Positions 53,901 to 62,544 of a stretch of DNA of 64,000 nucleotides are shown here, one piece after another. The notes beneath the pieces were generated by a model. It made no database searches. It had not been told where the DNA came from and saw nothing but the letters and a program-made list of their open reading frames with translations. Source of the stretch: Streptomyces sp. A0642 (GTDB lineage: Bacteria > Actinomycetota > Actinomycetes > Streptomycetales > Streptomycetaceae); contig NZ_SSBL01000011.1 in NCBI RefSeq assembly GCF_004795105.1, forward strand, positions 142,938 to 206,937. Direction: 5' to 3'. The translations under genes and the position numbers were made by a program. Every line of letters begins with the position of its first letter. Within the stretch, counting starts at the first letter, position 1.

Positions 53901-56900
53901 TCGCTGTGGTTCAAGACCACGCAGGCGGGCGGTGTCCTCTTCTACTACGGGGACAAGCCGCTCAGTGACGCCGACCCGGTCGCGAACACGCAGAAGAACA
54001 CCCCGGCGGTGTACGTCGGCACGGACGGCAAGCTCCGCGGCTGCCTCGCCATGTCCCCGGGGTGCATGACCACGATCGCGTCCACGGCCACCGTCACGGA
54101 CGGCAAGTGGCACAACGTGGCCCTCACCGGAGCGGCGACCACCCAGACGCTCTACCTCGACGGCGCCAAGCAGGGCACCCTCGCCGGCACCATCAACGAC
54201 TGGGAGCAGCCCTACATCTCCTTCGGCGCCGGGGTGAACACCGACGGCTGGCCGGCCATGAACGCCTCCGACAAGCTGGGGCACTACTCCGGACAGCTCG
54301 CCGAGGTCGCCGTCTACACCGAGGCGCTCGACCCGTCGGTCATCACCGCGCAGTACCTCGCGGCCACCCGGTCCGCAGGACTGCTCAACAAGATCACCAC
54401 GCCCAACGGCAAGACCCAGGCGGCCGTCACCTACGGCACCACGGACGACCTCGTCGTCCAGGCCACCGACGGCGACGGCGGCACGTGGAAGCTCAACCCC
54501 GCCACCGTCACCGGCTCGTCCCAGGTCTACCGCTCCGCGGTGATGGGCACGGCGCCGGCCGGCTACTGGCGCCTGGACGACACCCAGGGCGCGGCCCAGG
54601 CCGCCAACGAGCTGCACACCGGCTTCGGCACGTACAACAGCGTCACCCAGGGCGTGGCCGGGCCGTTCGGCACCGGTGACGTCACGGCGGCGCAGTTCAA
54701 CGGCACCAGCTCGTACGCGGAGATCCCGTACGCGTCCTGGCACGGCAAGGGCGACCGCTCCGTCGAGCTGTGGTTCAAGACCGCGAAGCCGGGTGTGCTG
54801 GTCGCCGACCAGACCAAGGCCCCCAACGACGCGGCCGGGGCGAGCGGCCCCATCGACCCCGTCCTCTACGTCGGTGCCGACGGCAAGCTCCGCGGCCACT
54901 GGTACAGCGCCGCCGGTTCGGCCGCCACGGACTTCGGGTCCAAGGCGGCGGTCAACGACAACGTCTGGCACCACGCGGTCCTCTCCGCGACCGGTGCCGC
55001 GCAGACCCTGTACGTCGACGGCGTCAAGCAGGCCGACTTCGCCGGGGCGCCCAACGACCAGACGAACACCCGGACGTTCATCGGCGCGGGCTTCGCCAAG
55101 GGCTGGATCAGCGCTCCCGCCGACGTCAGCTACTTCACCGGCTCCATCGCCGAGGTCGCCGTGCACGCGGCCGGGCTCACCGAGGAGCAGGTCGAGCAGC
55201 ACTGGTCGGCGTACAAGGCCTCCGCGGGCGTCGCCCCGGTGCGGACGGTGAAGCTCACCGACCCCACCGACAAGACGCTGACCTACGTGTACGACGCGGA
55301 GATGGGCAACCGTCTGCTGACCGCGATCGACACCAACGGCAAGCGGACCACCTACGGCTACGACACGGCGGGCTTCCTGCGCACCGTGACCGACGCCAAC
55401 GGCAACCGGTCGATCACCGGCCACGACATCCGCGGCAACACGGTCTCCCAGACCATGTGCCAGGACACGGCCGCGGGCAAGTGCGCCACCGACTACTACA
55501 CGTACTACCCGGACTCGACCACGGCGTTCCCGCCGATGGACCCGCGCAACGATCTGGTGCTCACCGAGCGCGACGGCCGTTCCTCGGGCCCGACGGACGA
55601 CACCTACCTCACCAGCTACGCGTACGACACGGCGGGCAACCTCACCTCGGTGACGACGCCCCCGGTGCCGGGCCACCCCGACGGGCGGACCGCCACCACG
55701 ACGTACACGACCGCCGCCACCGCGGCGGCGGAGGGCGGCACCGCGAAGGCGCCGGCCGGGCTGGTCGCCGAGGTGGTCACACCGGGCGGCCGGAAGACGG
55801 CGTACTCCTACTTCGCCAACGGTGACGTCGCCGAGACCACCGACGCCAACGGGGCGAAGGAACGGAGCACGTACGACAACCTCGGACGCCAGGTCACCAG
55901 GACCGAGGTGACCGACGCCCAGCCGGACGGCCTCACCACGACCCTGACGTACGACAAGGACGACCAGGTCCTCACCGAGACCGACCCGCCGGTCACCAAC
56001 CGGGTCACCGGCGCCGTCCACACCGGGCGGACCAGCACCGTCTACGACGCCGATGGCAACGTCTCCTCGCAGACGATCACCGACCTGACCGGGGGTGACG
56101 CCCCCCGCGCCACCTCGATCACGTACGACGCCTACAACCGCATGGCGTCGAGGACCGACCCGGGCGGCGACACCACGTCGTTCGAGTACGACGTGTACGG
56201 CAACAAGGTCAAGGAGACGGACCCGGCCGGGAACGTCAACACCTACACCTTCGACGGCGAGGGCAGGCCCCTCACCACCAACCTGCTGAACTACACGGGC
56301 GACCCGGCGAACCCGTCGCCGGCCACCACCCTCGTGCAGGAGTCCCGGGCTTACGACCCGGCGGGCCGCCTCGCGTCGATCACCGACGCGATGGGCCATG
56401 TCACGGCGTACACGTACACCGACGACGGCCTCGCCGCCTCGGTGGTGCGCAAGGACCCGGCCAACGGCCTCTCCTTCACCGAGGAGGCCAACACCTACGA
56501 CGCGGCCGGCAACCTGATCAAGCAGGTCACCAACGACGGCCAGACCGTCTCCTCGTTCACGGTGGACGCCTCCGACCGCACCACCTCCACGGTGCTGGAC
56601 CCGGGCGGCCTCGCCCGGACCACGAAGGTGAGCTACGACCCGGACGACAACGTCGTCTCGGAGACCGACCTGGACCCGGCCAACGGCCGGACCAGCACCG
56701 AGGACACGCTCTACGACAACCTCGGCAACGTCACCGGATCCACCCTCCACGACGGCACCACCGCCCCGGTGGGCCGCTGGAAGCTGGCCGAGACCAGCGG
56801 CACCTCGGCCGCGGACTCGTCGGGCGGGAACAGCACCGCCACCTTCGGCAGCGCGGTCACCCGCTCCACCGAGCGCGGCGGCTCGGCCGTCTTCAACGGC

Positions 56901-59900
56901 ACCGCGAACGCCTACGGCGAGACGAAGGGCGCGGTGGTCAACACCGGCGGCTCCTTCACCGTCTCGACGTGGGTCAAGCTGAACTCCACCGCGGCCAACA
57001 GCACCTTCCTCGCGCAGGACGGTGAGACCGCGAGCGGTTTCCAGCTGTACTACTCCACGGCGTACGGCTGGACGTTCAACCGGCACGGTTCGGATATATC
57101 GGGCCCCACCATCGCGCGGGCCAGTTCCGGCACCGCAGCGGTGACCACCGGCACGTGGACACACCTGACGGGTGTGTACGACCGGGACGCCGCCCAGATC
57201 AGGCTGTACGTCAACGGCGTCCAGTCCGGCACCTCGGCGGCGTTCACCACGCCCTGGGACGCCACCGGCCCGCTGCAGATCGGTCGCAGGCTCGCCAGCG
57301 GCACGTACGCGGAGAACGCCAACGGCTCGCTCAACGACATCCAGGTCTACGGCGAGGCGCTGACCGCGTCCCAGGTGGCCGCGGTCAAGGGCGGCACGCT
57401 GCCGGCGGCGGGCAGCTCCGTCCGCACCAACCGGTGGAAGCTGGACCAGCGCGGTCTGCCGCTCTCCATGACCGACGAGAACGGAATCACCACCGACTAC
57501 GGATACGACGAGGCCGGTCAGCAGACCAGCGTCACCGAGCCGGCGGTCAACAGCGAGACCGGCGGTGGCACCCCGGTGTCCGTCCGTCCGGTGTCGATGA
57601 CCGGCTACAACACGTTCGGCGAGGACACCGAGTCCTCCGACCCGCTCGGCAACGTGGTGACGACGGCGTACGACGCCGAGGGCCAGGAGTCCTCGACGAC
57701 GATGCCGAACTACACCCCGCCGGGGGCCTCGGCCCCGATCACGGCCGCGACCTGGAACGAGTACAACAAGCTCGGCCAGGTCACCGCCGAGGTCGACCCG
57801 CTGGGCAAGCGCACCGAGTACACCTACACCCAGCTCGGCGACCTGGCCTCGGTCAAGGAGCCCGGCGGCGCCACGACGCGGTACACGTACACCGCCAACG
57901 GCGACCAGCTGTCGGCCGTACGGCCCGGCGGCGCCCGCCAGGAGACGACCTGGGACTACCTCGGCCGCCCGGTCACGGACACGGACATCGTGCGCCAGCC
58001 GACCCAGCGGGCGTACACCTCCATCAACGAGTACAACGCCCCGGGAGGTGAACTCTCCCGGACGGTCAGCCCGACCGGGGTGAGCGAGTCCTACAAGTAC
58101 AACGTCCTCGGCGAGACGACGGAGGTGACCGACGCCGCGGGCGCCACCAGCCGCTTCACGTACGACATGGACGGCCGGCCGCTCACGTCGGTCGACGCCG
58201 ACGGCACCAGCACCGCCAACACCTACGACGGCTACGGCCAGCTGACCGCCACGAAGGACCTGGACGCGACGGGCAAGGTGCTGCGCACCAGCAGCTCCAC
58301 CTACGACCGTGCGGGCAACCCGACGTCGGTGACCGACTACCGGGGCCACACCGTCACGCTCACCAGTGACGCGACGGGCCTGATCACCAAGGCGGTCCAG
58401 CCGGTCTCGGAGACCGAGTCGATCACCACCACCTTCGGCTACGACGCGGCGGGCAACCGCACGCGCTTCACCGACGGCCGCGGCAACGCCTTCCTCACCA
58501 CGTACAACGCGTGGGGCATGGCGGAGAAGGAGATCGAACCGTCCACTCCGGCGCATCCGGACCTCGCGGACCGCACGTTCACGATGATCTACGACGCGGC
58601 GGGCCGGCCCCAGGAGCAGCGCTCCCCGGGCGGAGTCGTCGTCGCCAACGAGTACGACGACCGGAGCCGCCTGGTACGCCAGCACGGCACGGGGGCGGAG
58701 GCGGAGACCACCGACCACACCTACACCTATGACGACGACGACCAGGTCACCTCGGTGGCGGGCGCGGACGAGGAGAAGAACACCTTCTCCTACGACGACC
58801 GCGGCCTGCTCCTGAGCGCCAACGGCCCCTCCGGCAGCTCCTCCTTCGCCTACGACGGCAACGGGGCGATGACCTCGCGCAAGGACGCGTCGGGCACGTC
58901 GACCTTCGGGTACGACACGGCGGGCCGGCTGAAGACGGCGGTGGACGGTGCGAGCGGTACGTCGATGACGTACGGCTACGACACCGAGTCCAACGTGACG
59001 TCGATCGAGTACGGGCAGGGCAAGGGGCGGCGTGACTTCTCGTACGACTCCCTGGGCCAGCTGACCACGGACAAGCTGACGTCACCGACCGGCAAGTCAC
59101 TGGCGTCGTTCACGTACGGCTACGACCTCAACGGCAACGAGACGTCGAAGACGACGACGGGTGTCGCCGGGGCGAGCACGAACACGTACACGTACGACTG
59201 GGCGAACCGCCTGTCGTCCTGGAACAACGGGAGTACGACCGAGCAGTACGGCTACGACGCGTCCGGCAACCGGACCCGCGTGGGCGGTGACACCTACACG
59301 TACGACGCCCGCAACCGCCTCACCTCGGACGGGCAGAGCACGTACACGTACACCGCGCGCGGCACGATGAGCTCGGTCACCGACGAGGGCGGTGTGCAGA
59401 CCGCGGTGAAGGCCGACGCCTTCAACCGCGTCATCAGCGAGGGCGAGCGCACCTACACGTACGACGGTCTGGACCGGACGCTGAAGGCGAGCGACGGCCA
59501 GGGCGGCACGATGTACGACTTCGCCTACAGCGGGGCCGGCAACGACGTGGCGTCCGACGGCGGCACGTCCTACAGCCGCAACGCCGACGGTTCGCTGATG
59601 GGCATCAAGTCGGCGATGGGCTCCGTGCTCGCGCTGACGGACATCCACGACGACGTGGTGGGCCAGTTCACCGCGGACGGCGAAGCGCTGACGGGCTCGA
59701 CCACGTACTCCCCGTTCGGGAAGGTCGAGCAGTCCACGGGCATGGTCGGACACCTCGGCTACCAGTCGGGGTGGACGGACCCGGAGACCGCCAAGGTCAA
59801 CATGGCGGCGCGCTGGTACTCACCGGAGACCGGCCAGTTCAACAGCCGCGACACGGTGGGCATGAACCCGCTGCCGACGTCGGTGTCCGCGAACCGCTAC

Positions 59901-61634
59901 GCGTACGCGGACCAGAACCCGATGACGGCGACGGACCCGACGGGTCACTGGCCGAGCTTCGTCGACAAGGCCATCAAGAAGGTCAAGAAGAAGGTCAAGA
60001 AGGTCGCGAAGTCGGCCTGGAAGAAGACCAAGTCGGCCGTCAAGAAGGTCGCGAAGAAGGTCAAGGCCGCGGCCAAGAAGGTCAAGAAGGCGGTCAAGAA
60101 AGCCGTCAAGAGGGCCAAGCGCGTGGTGCGGAAGGCCGTGCACTACGTGGCCGACAGCGTCAAAAAGGTCAAGAGATACGTCAAACGCACCTACAAGCGC
60201 GTCAAGAAATACGTCCACAAGGTCGTCAAACACGTCAAAAAAGCGGTCCGCAAGGTCGCCAAGGCCGTCAAGAGCGTGGCGCACAAGGTGGTGAAGGCCG
60301 CCAAGAAGGTCGGCAAGGCCGTCAAGAAGGCGGCGAAGGCCACAGCCAACTTCGTGAAGCAGCACGCATCGACCATCGCCTCGGTGGCGACCGGCGTCGT
60401 GGTCTTCGCGGGCTGCACGGCGGCGACCGGTGGCGTGGGTGTCATCGGCTGCGGCGCCCTGGCCGGTGCCGCGGCCAACGCGGTCGGCTACGCCATGAGC
60501 GACGGGCCCAAGTCCCTGGCGGGCTTCGCGACCGCTGTCGGCGTGGGAGCCCTCACCGGCGCCCTCGGCGGCGCGGCGGGCGGCGCGGCCTCCGGAGCGG
60601 TGGGCCGTCTGCTCGCCGGTGTCGGCGGCAAGGCGCTGAACGGCGCGGCGATGGGCGCCGCGGGCGGCGCCGCGGAAGGCGCGGTCGGCTACGGCATCTC
60701 CTGCGCGGCCAGCGAGGAAGGATGCAGCGTCTCCGGCGCGGCGAAGGCCTCGGCGGTCGGCGCGGTGACCGGTGGTGTATTCGGTGCGGCGGCAGGCAGA
60801 TACGGCCGCAAGTCGACGGCGAAGCAGGAGCCGGACGGCCAGCCGTCCTCTCCGGGCTGCCGGACCGGCGTTCCTCACAGCTTCACCGGTCTGACCGGCG
60901 TGCTGATGGCGAACGGCACGACCAAGCCGATCTCCGAAGTGAAGGTCGGGGACTACGTCCTGACGGCCGAACCGGGCAAGAAGAAGAAGGAGAAGCACAA
61001 GGTCAAGGCGGTCATCGTCACCAAGACGGACCGTGACTACGTCGATGTCGTCGTGGACACGAAGTCCGGCCCGAAGACGATCCAGACCACCAAGCACCAC
61101 CAGTTCTACGAAGCCACCAAGGACGCCTGGACCCAGGCCGCCGACCTCAAGGCCGGCCAGAAACTCCAGAACGACACCGGTGGGCCCACGGTGGTGATCG
61201 ACACCACGGCGTACACCGCAAGCCGCACGACGTACGACCTCAGCATTGACGGTCTGCACACGTACTATGCGCTGGCCGGGTCCACGCCGGTCCTCGTGCA
61301 CAATTGCGCCGAGAAGACCGCAGACGCCGCACCTGCGAAGCGTTCGCGTGGCCAGGACCTGCCGAGGGATGAGAGTGCGACAGGAGATCACACGGTGTTC
61401 GAGCGTGACGCCAGTGGAAAGGTGACGCGCTACCAGACGTACAAAGTGAACGAACGGGCCCCGGGTGGTTGGGTGCAAGGTCCCCGCTTCAGGGGAACCG
61501 GAGGAATGCACTCCAACATGAGCCCTCCGCTCTGGTACCCCAAGGGCAAGGGCAAGGCGTTCGAGGGATTCGAGGTCCCGGGGGAGATTCCGCCCGGTTA
61601 CGATCTCGAAATGGCCAAGCAGGCAGGACAGTAG
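50949..61634 (+). CDS. Giant RHS/YD-repeat polymorphic toxin with Hint domain
   Basis: This 3561-residue secreted protein has the following order. A signal peptide lies at about 1-45 and a DNRLRE-type domain at about 375-550. Three LamG-like lectin domains lie at about 908-1132, 1196-1416 and 1939-2149, between RHS/YD repeats (many YxYDxxGN motifs, 694-3001). The RHS core ends NMAARWYSPETGQFNSRDTV. A 130-residue Lys-rich helix (3004-3136) and an Ala/Gly-rich hydrophobic tract follow. A Hint domain runs from Cys3304 to His-Asn-Cys3453. The last 108 residues are a toxin resembling polymorphic toxin type 24. Immunity follows after 2 bp. It probably acts in contact-dependent competition. Confidence 0.88.
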   Translation: MRARWRSPSSLFPPGAVGRRRARGTAVAVLVSLSCMLTTETASATGETLPALSMPEMSFSGLWKWLDESPLHTPDQESGTARGKSHTATADQTSSKVAVGHKAGKGKGELDAYTRADDRPGKAVTDPAAGNAKSFDAKTSKRNAKKSTATSDYFVNADGSTTVRHYAGRSNFKGADGTWKPIDTDLTEDKDGRLQQAANSLDVEFAPDAGDQQLASVDFGAGRSLAYSLRGAKKAVVTVDAENTATYADVLPETDLLLSPLAEGFKERLVLRSKEAPASWLFPLDVRGLTPRIADNGDVEFTDGDGEVTATIPHAFMEDSRIDPRSGDASMSRAVTYALTTTADGKPALRLTADRDWLDDPARVYPVTVDPTVTAGNSTYAQNTIGGDHSTENQIKVGSYDSGTNKANSFLQFSSLGTTLKGQRVTAATLNVYAIWSATCTAEPFSVNPVTQSWTPAGVTSYPGPAYGTAIGSATVAPGASCTNNAGGTNSLSVGTKMPVPLSTGWFDGVATGSANYGLALTAPTNDGLHWKKFHSDNSTTAAFRPALDLTYTPNKAPQINAQYPPENHQSNTLQPELLVYASDADKWPMTALTYAFEVYDADSDSTTPVATSGVITKSSWKIPAGKLKWSKNYAWYVSVTDGYDSVMYSASRFATAVPQPPVTSGLSQNTDGHEFDPSDANYTTEDTDAEVEVVGPSLSVERSYNSRDPRTDGAFGAGWATVTDMTAVEVKDGAGALTSVVITYPGGEQVAFGRNADGSFVPPMGRYARLAAAASGGGYTLTDKDFTAYGFQQAVTGRTGAFAISSIKDYANRAETFTYTSGKLSKVTNTTSNRSLSFTWQTPTGATAPHVSTVTTDPAKAGDASTAQVWNYGYTGDQLTKVCPPADPAKCTVYGYATGNHYRTTVLDADPFAYWRLGETSGTVASDTVDLNQGRFNGLYRNVTLGGAGPLTGSTQKAATFNGTTSYVEIPSAPGATPSYTTVSLWFKTTQAGGVLFYYGDKPLSDADPVANTQKNTPAVYVGTDGKLRGCLAMSPGCMTTIASTATVTDGKWHNVALTGAATTQTLYLDGAKQGTLAGTINDWEQPYISFGAGVNTDGWPAMNASDKLGHYSGQLAEVAVYTEALDPSVITAQYLAATRSAGLLNKITTPNGKTQAAVTYGTTDDLVVQATDGDGGTWKLNPATVTGSSQVYRSAVMGTAPAGYWRLDDTQGAAQAANELHTGFGTYNSVTQGVAGPFGTGDVTAAQFNGTSSYAEIPYASWHGKGDRSVELWFKTAKPGVLVADQTKAPNDAAGASGPIDPVLYVGADGKLRGHWYSAAGSAATDFGSKAAVNDNVWHHAVLSATGAAQTLYVDGVKQADFAGAPNDQTNTRTFIGAGFAKGWISAPADVSYFTGSIAEVAVHAAGLTEEQVEQHWSAYKASAGVAPVRTVKLTDPTDKTLTYVYDAEMGNRLLTAIDTNGKRTTYGYDTAGFLRTVTDANGNRSITGHDIRGNTVSQTMCQDTAAGKCATDYYTYYPDSTTAFPPMDPRNDLVLTERDGRSSGPTDDTYLTSYAYDTAGNLTSVTTPPVPGHPDGRTATTTYTTAATAAAEGGTAKAPAGLVAEVVTPGGRKTAYSYFANGDVAETTDANGAKERSTYDNLGRQVTRTEVTDAQPDGLTTTLTYDKDDQVLTETDPPVTNRVTGAVHTGRTSTVYDADGNVSSQTITDLTGGDAPRATSITYDAYNRMASRTDPGGDTTSFEYDVYGNKVKETDPAGNVNTYTFDGEGRPLTTNLLNYTGDPANPSPATTLVQESRAYDPAGRLASITDAMGHVTAYTYTDDGLAASVVRKDPANGLSFTEEANTYDAAGNLIKQVTNDGQTVSSFTVDASDRTTSTVLDPGGLARTTKVSYDPDDNVVSETDLDPANGRTSTEDTLYDNLGNVTGSTLHDGTTAPVGRWKLAETSGTSAADSSGGNSTATFGSAVTRSTERGGSAVFNGTANAYGETKGAVVNTGGSFTVSTWVKLNSTAANSTFLAQDGETASGFQLYYSTAYGWTFNRHGSDISGPTIARASSGTAAVTTGTWTHLTGVYDRDAAQIRLYVNGVQSGTSAAFTTPWDATGPLQIGRRLASGTYAENANGSLNDIQVYGEALTASQVAAVKGGTLPAAGSSVRTNRWKLDQRGLPLSMTDENGITTDYGYDEAGQQTSVTEPAVNSETGGGTPVSVRPVSMTGYNTFGEDTESSDPLGNVVTTAYDAEGQESSTTMPNYTPPGASAPITAATWNEYNKLGQVTAEVDPLGKRTEYTYTQLGDLASVKEPGGATTRYTYTANGDQLSAVRPGGARQETTWDYLGRPVTDTDIVRQPTQRAYTSINEYNAPGGELSRTVSPTGVSESYKYNVLGETTEVTDAAGATSRFTYDMDGRPLTSVDADGTSTANTYDGYGQLTATKDLDATGKVLRTSSSTYDRAGNPTSVTDYRGHTVTLTSDATGLITKAVQPVSETESITTTFGYDAAGNRTRFTDGRGNAFLTTYNAWGMAEKEIEPSTPAHPDLADRTFTMIYDAAGRPQEQRSPGGVVVANEYDDRSRLVRQHGTGAEAETTDHTYTYDDDDQVTSVAGADEEKNTFSYDDRGLLLSANGPSGSSSFAYDGNGAMTSRKDASGTSTFGYDTAGRLKTAVDGASGTSMTYGYDTESNVTSIEYGQGKGRRDFSYDSLGQLTTDKLTSPTGKSLASFTYGYDLNGNETSKTTTGVAGASTNTYTYDWANRLSSWNNGSTTEQYGYDASGNRTRVGGDTYTYDARNRLTSDGQSTYTYTARGTMSSVTDEGGVQTAVKADAFNRVISEGERTYTYDGLDRTLKASDGQGGTMYDFAYSGAGNDVASDGGTSYSRNADGSLMGIKSAMGSVLALTDIHDDVVGQFTADGEALTGSTTYSPFGKVEQSTGMVGHLGYQSGWTDPETAKVNMAARWYSPETGQFNSRDTVGMNPLPTSVSANRYAYADQNPMTATDPTGHWPSFVDKAIKKVKKKVKKVAKSAWKKTKSAVKKVAKKVKAAAKKVKKAVKKAVKRAKRVVRKAVHYVADSVKKVKRYVKRTYKRVKKYVHKVVKHVKKAVRKVAKAVKSVAHKVVKAAKKVGKAVKKAAKATANFVKQHASTIASVATGVVVFAGCTAATGGVGVIGCGALAGAAANAVGYAMSDGPKSLAGFATAVGVGALTGALGGAAGGAASGAVGRLLAGVGGKALNGAAMGAAGGAAEGAVGYGISCAASEEGCSVSGAAKASAVGAVTGGVFGAAAGRYGRKSTAKQEPDGQPSSPGCRTGVPHSFTGLTGVLMANGTTKPISEVKVGDYVLTAEPGKKKKEKHKVKAVIVTKTDRDYVDVVVDTKSGPKTIQTTKHHQFYEATKDAWTQAADLKAGQKLQNDTGGPTVVIDTTAYTASRTTYDLSIDGLHTYYALAGSTPVLVHNCAEKTADAAPAKRSRGQDLPRDESATGDHTVFERDASGKVTRYQTYKVNERAPGGWVQGPRFRGTGGMHSNMSPPLWYPKGKGKAFEGFEVPGEIPPGYDLEMAKQAGQ

Positions 61635-61636
61635 AC

Positions 61637-62167
61637 ATGCTGATCAATTACCTTCGTCGGTTCTTTCCGGATGTCGAGACAGATGACCCCGTCTCGTATC
61701 TGAGTGAGGCGGGCGACACGGTCAACGCACTCATGTACTCATTCCTGTACTGGCCTCGCCTCGTCGAACTTCATGGCGCGGTTTTCCTCGGCCTGAGCGG
61801 GAATGACGAGGAGGAGATCCGGGAGAGGCTGTCCGCCACCACCGGCCGTGCGATCCCTGACAGGGAGGAGCTCTCCTGGGCGGAGGTGGTCGACAGTTTC
61901 AACGTGTTCGAGCTGGGCCACCTGTTCAGCGCGGTGCCCGTGCACAGTGAAGATTTCGACTCACTGCACCGCGAACTCGGGTCGGTTCTCGTCAATTCCT
62001 GGCACGCGCGACTCGTCTACACATTCCCGGACCGGGAATTCTCTGTCCGGCTCATGGAAGCCGACGAGTCGATGATGGAGATGAGGATCGAGGTGAAGCA
62101 AGTGTCACCGGCCCTTGCGACTCCGAGTGGCTGGGACGGTCGTCTCCGCAGGGTTGTGACCGACTGA
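61637..62167 (+). CDS. Presumed immunity protein to the RHS toxin
   Basis: This 176-residue acidic protein from ATG 61637 starts 2 bp after the toxin stop. It is predicted mostly alpha-helical (VSYLSEAGDTVNALMYSFLYW) with later strands (ARLVYTFPDREFSVRLM). I do not recognise the family. The position right after a C-terminal toxin and the terminator that follows are the usual context for the cognate antidote. Third-position GC is lower than in the RHS core and matches the toxin tip, as expected for an exchangeable toxin-immunity cassette. Confidence 0.75.
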   Translation: MLINYLRRFFPDVETDDPVSYLSEAGDTVNALMYSFLYWPRLVELHGAVFLGLSGNDEEEIRERLSATTGRAIPDREELSWAEVVDSFNVFELGHLFSAVPVHSEDFDSLHRELGSVLVNSWHARLVYTFPDREFSVRLMEADESMMEMRIEVKQVSPALATPSGWDGRLRRVVTD

Positions 62168-62202
62168 GGGCAGTCCCGAAGCTCTGAGTAGAAAAGCAGT
62201 CC

Positions 62203-62238
62203 AGAAAGCCCGTCGGCATCAATGCCGACGGGCTTTCT
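62203..62238 (+). terminator. Terminator of the RHS toxin-immunity operon
   Basis: Seventeen-base perfect arms AGAAAGCCCGTCGGCAT (62203-62219) and ATGCCGACGGGCTTTCT (62222-62238) meet at a two-base loop, so the real loop will open a base pair or two. The TTTCT at the end of the 3' arm gives a weak U tract. Confidence 0.85.
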
Positions 62239-62544
62239 CCGGTTTCAGGCGGGTGCTGGCGAAGCAGGGCAGCATGACATGTCCCCCTTGGTGAGGGTCA
62301 GGTCGCCGCGCCGATTGCGGTCGGCACCGCTCACCGCAGCGGACTCACCGGAGATTTTCAGGCCGCCCTGCGAGCAGGGAGCGGCGGCGGGGGTGAATGA
62401 GCCTGTCGCGGGTCTTGGTGTGCATCCAAGCCGGGGGCCCGAACGCGCTCAACCCGGGCCTCCGCCAGCTCAATTTACCCAGCCGTCGCCCTCACGCCAC
62501 ACACACCATCCGCCCTCGACACGTTGACCGGCTGATGTACTTTC
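62239..62544 (+). promoter_or_regulatory. Promoter-bearing gap before the glycosyltransferase
   Basis: This 306-bp interval holds no supported gene; the short frames in it lack ribosome-binding sites and coding bias. It should contain the promoter of the glycosyltransferase-GtrA operon. I could not place -35 and -10 boxes with confidence. Confidence 0.35.

Noticed and set aside
50973..58718. A 2581-codon open frame antisense to the RHS gene
   Set aside because: It mirrors the codon bias of the RHS repeats. The translated product is a repetitive GVGG/RRG-rich sequence with no domain.
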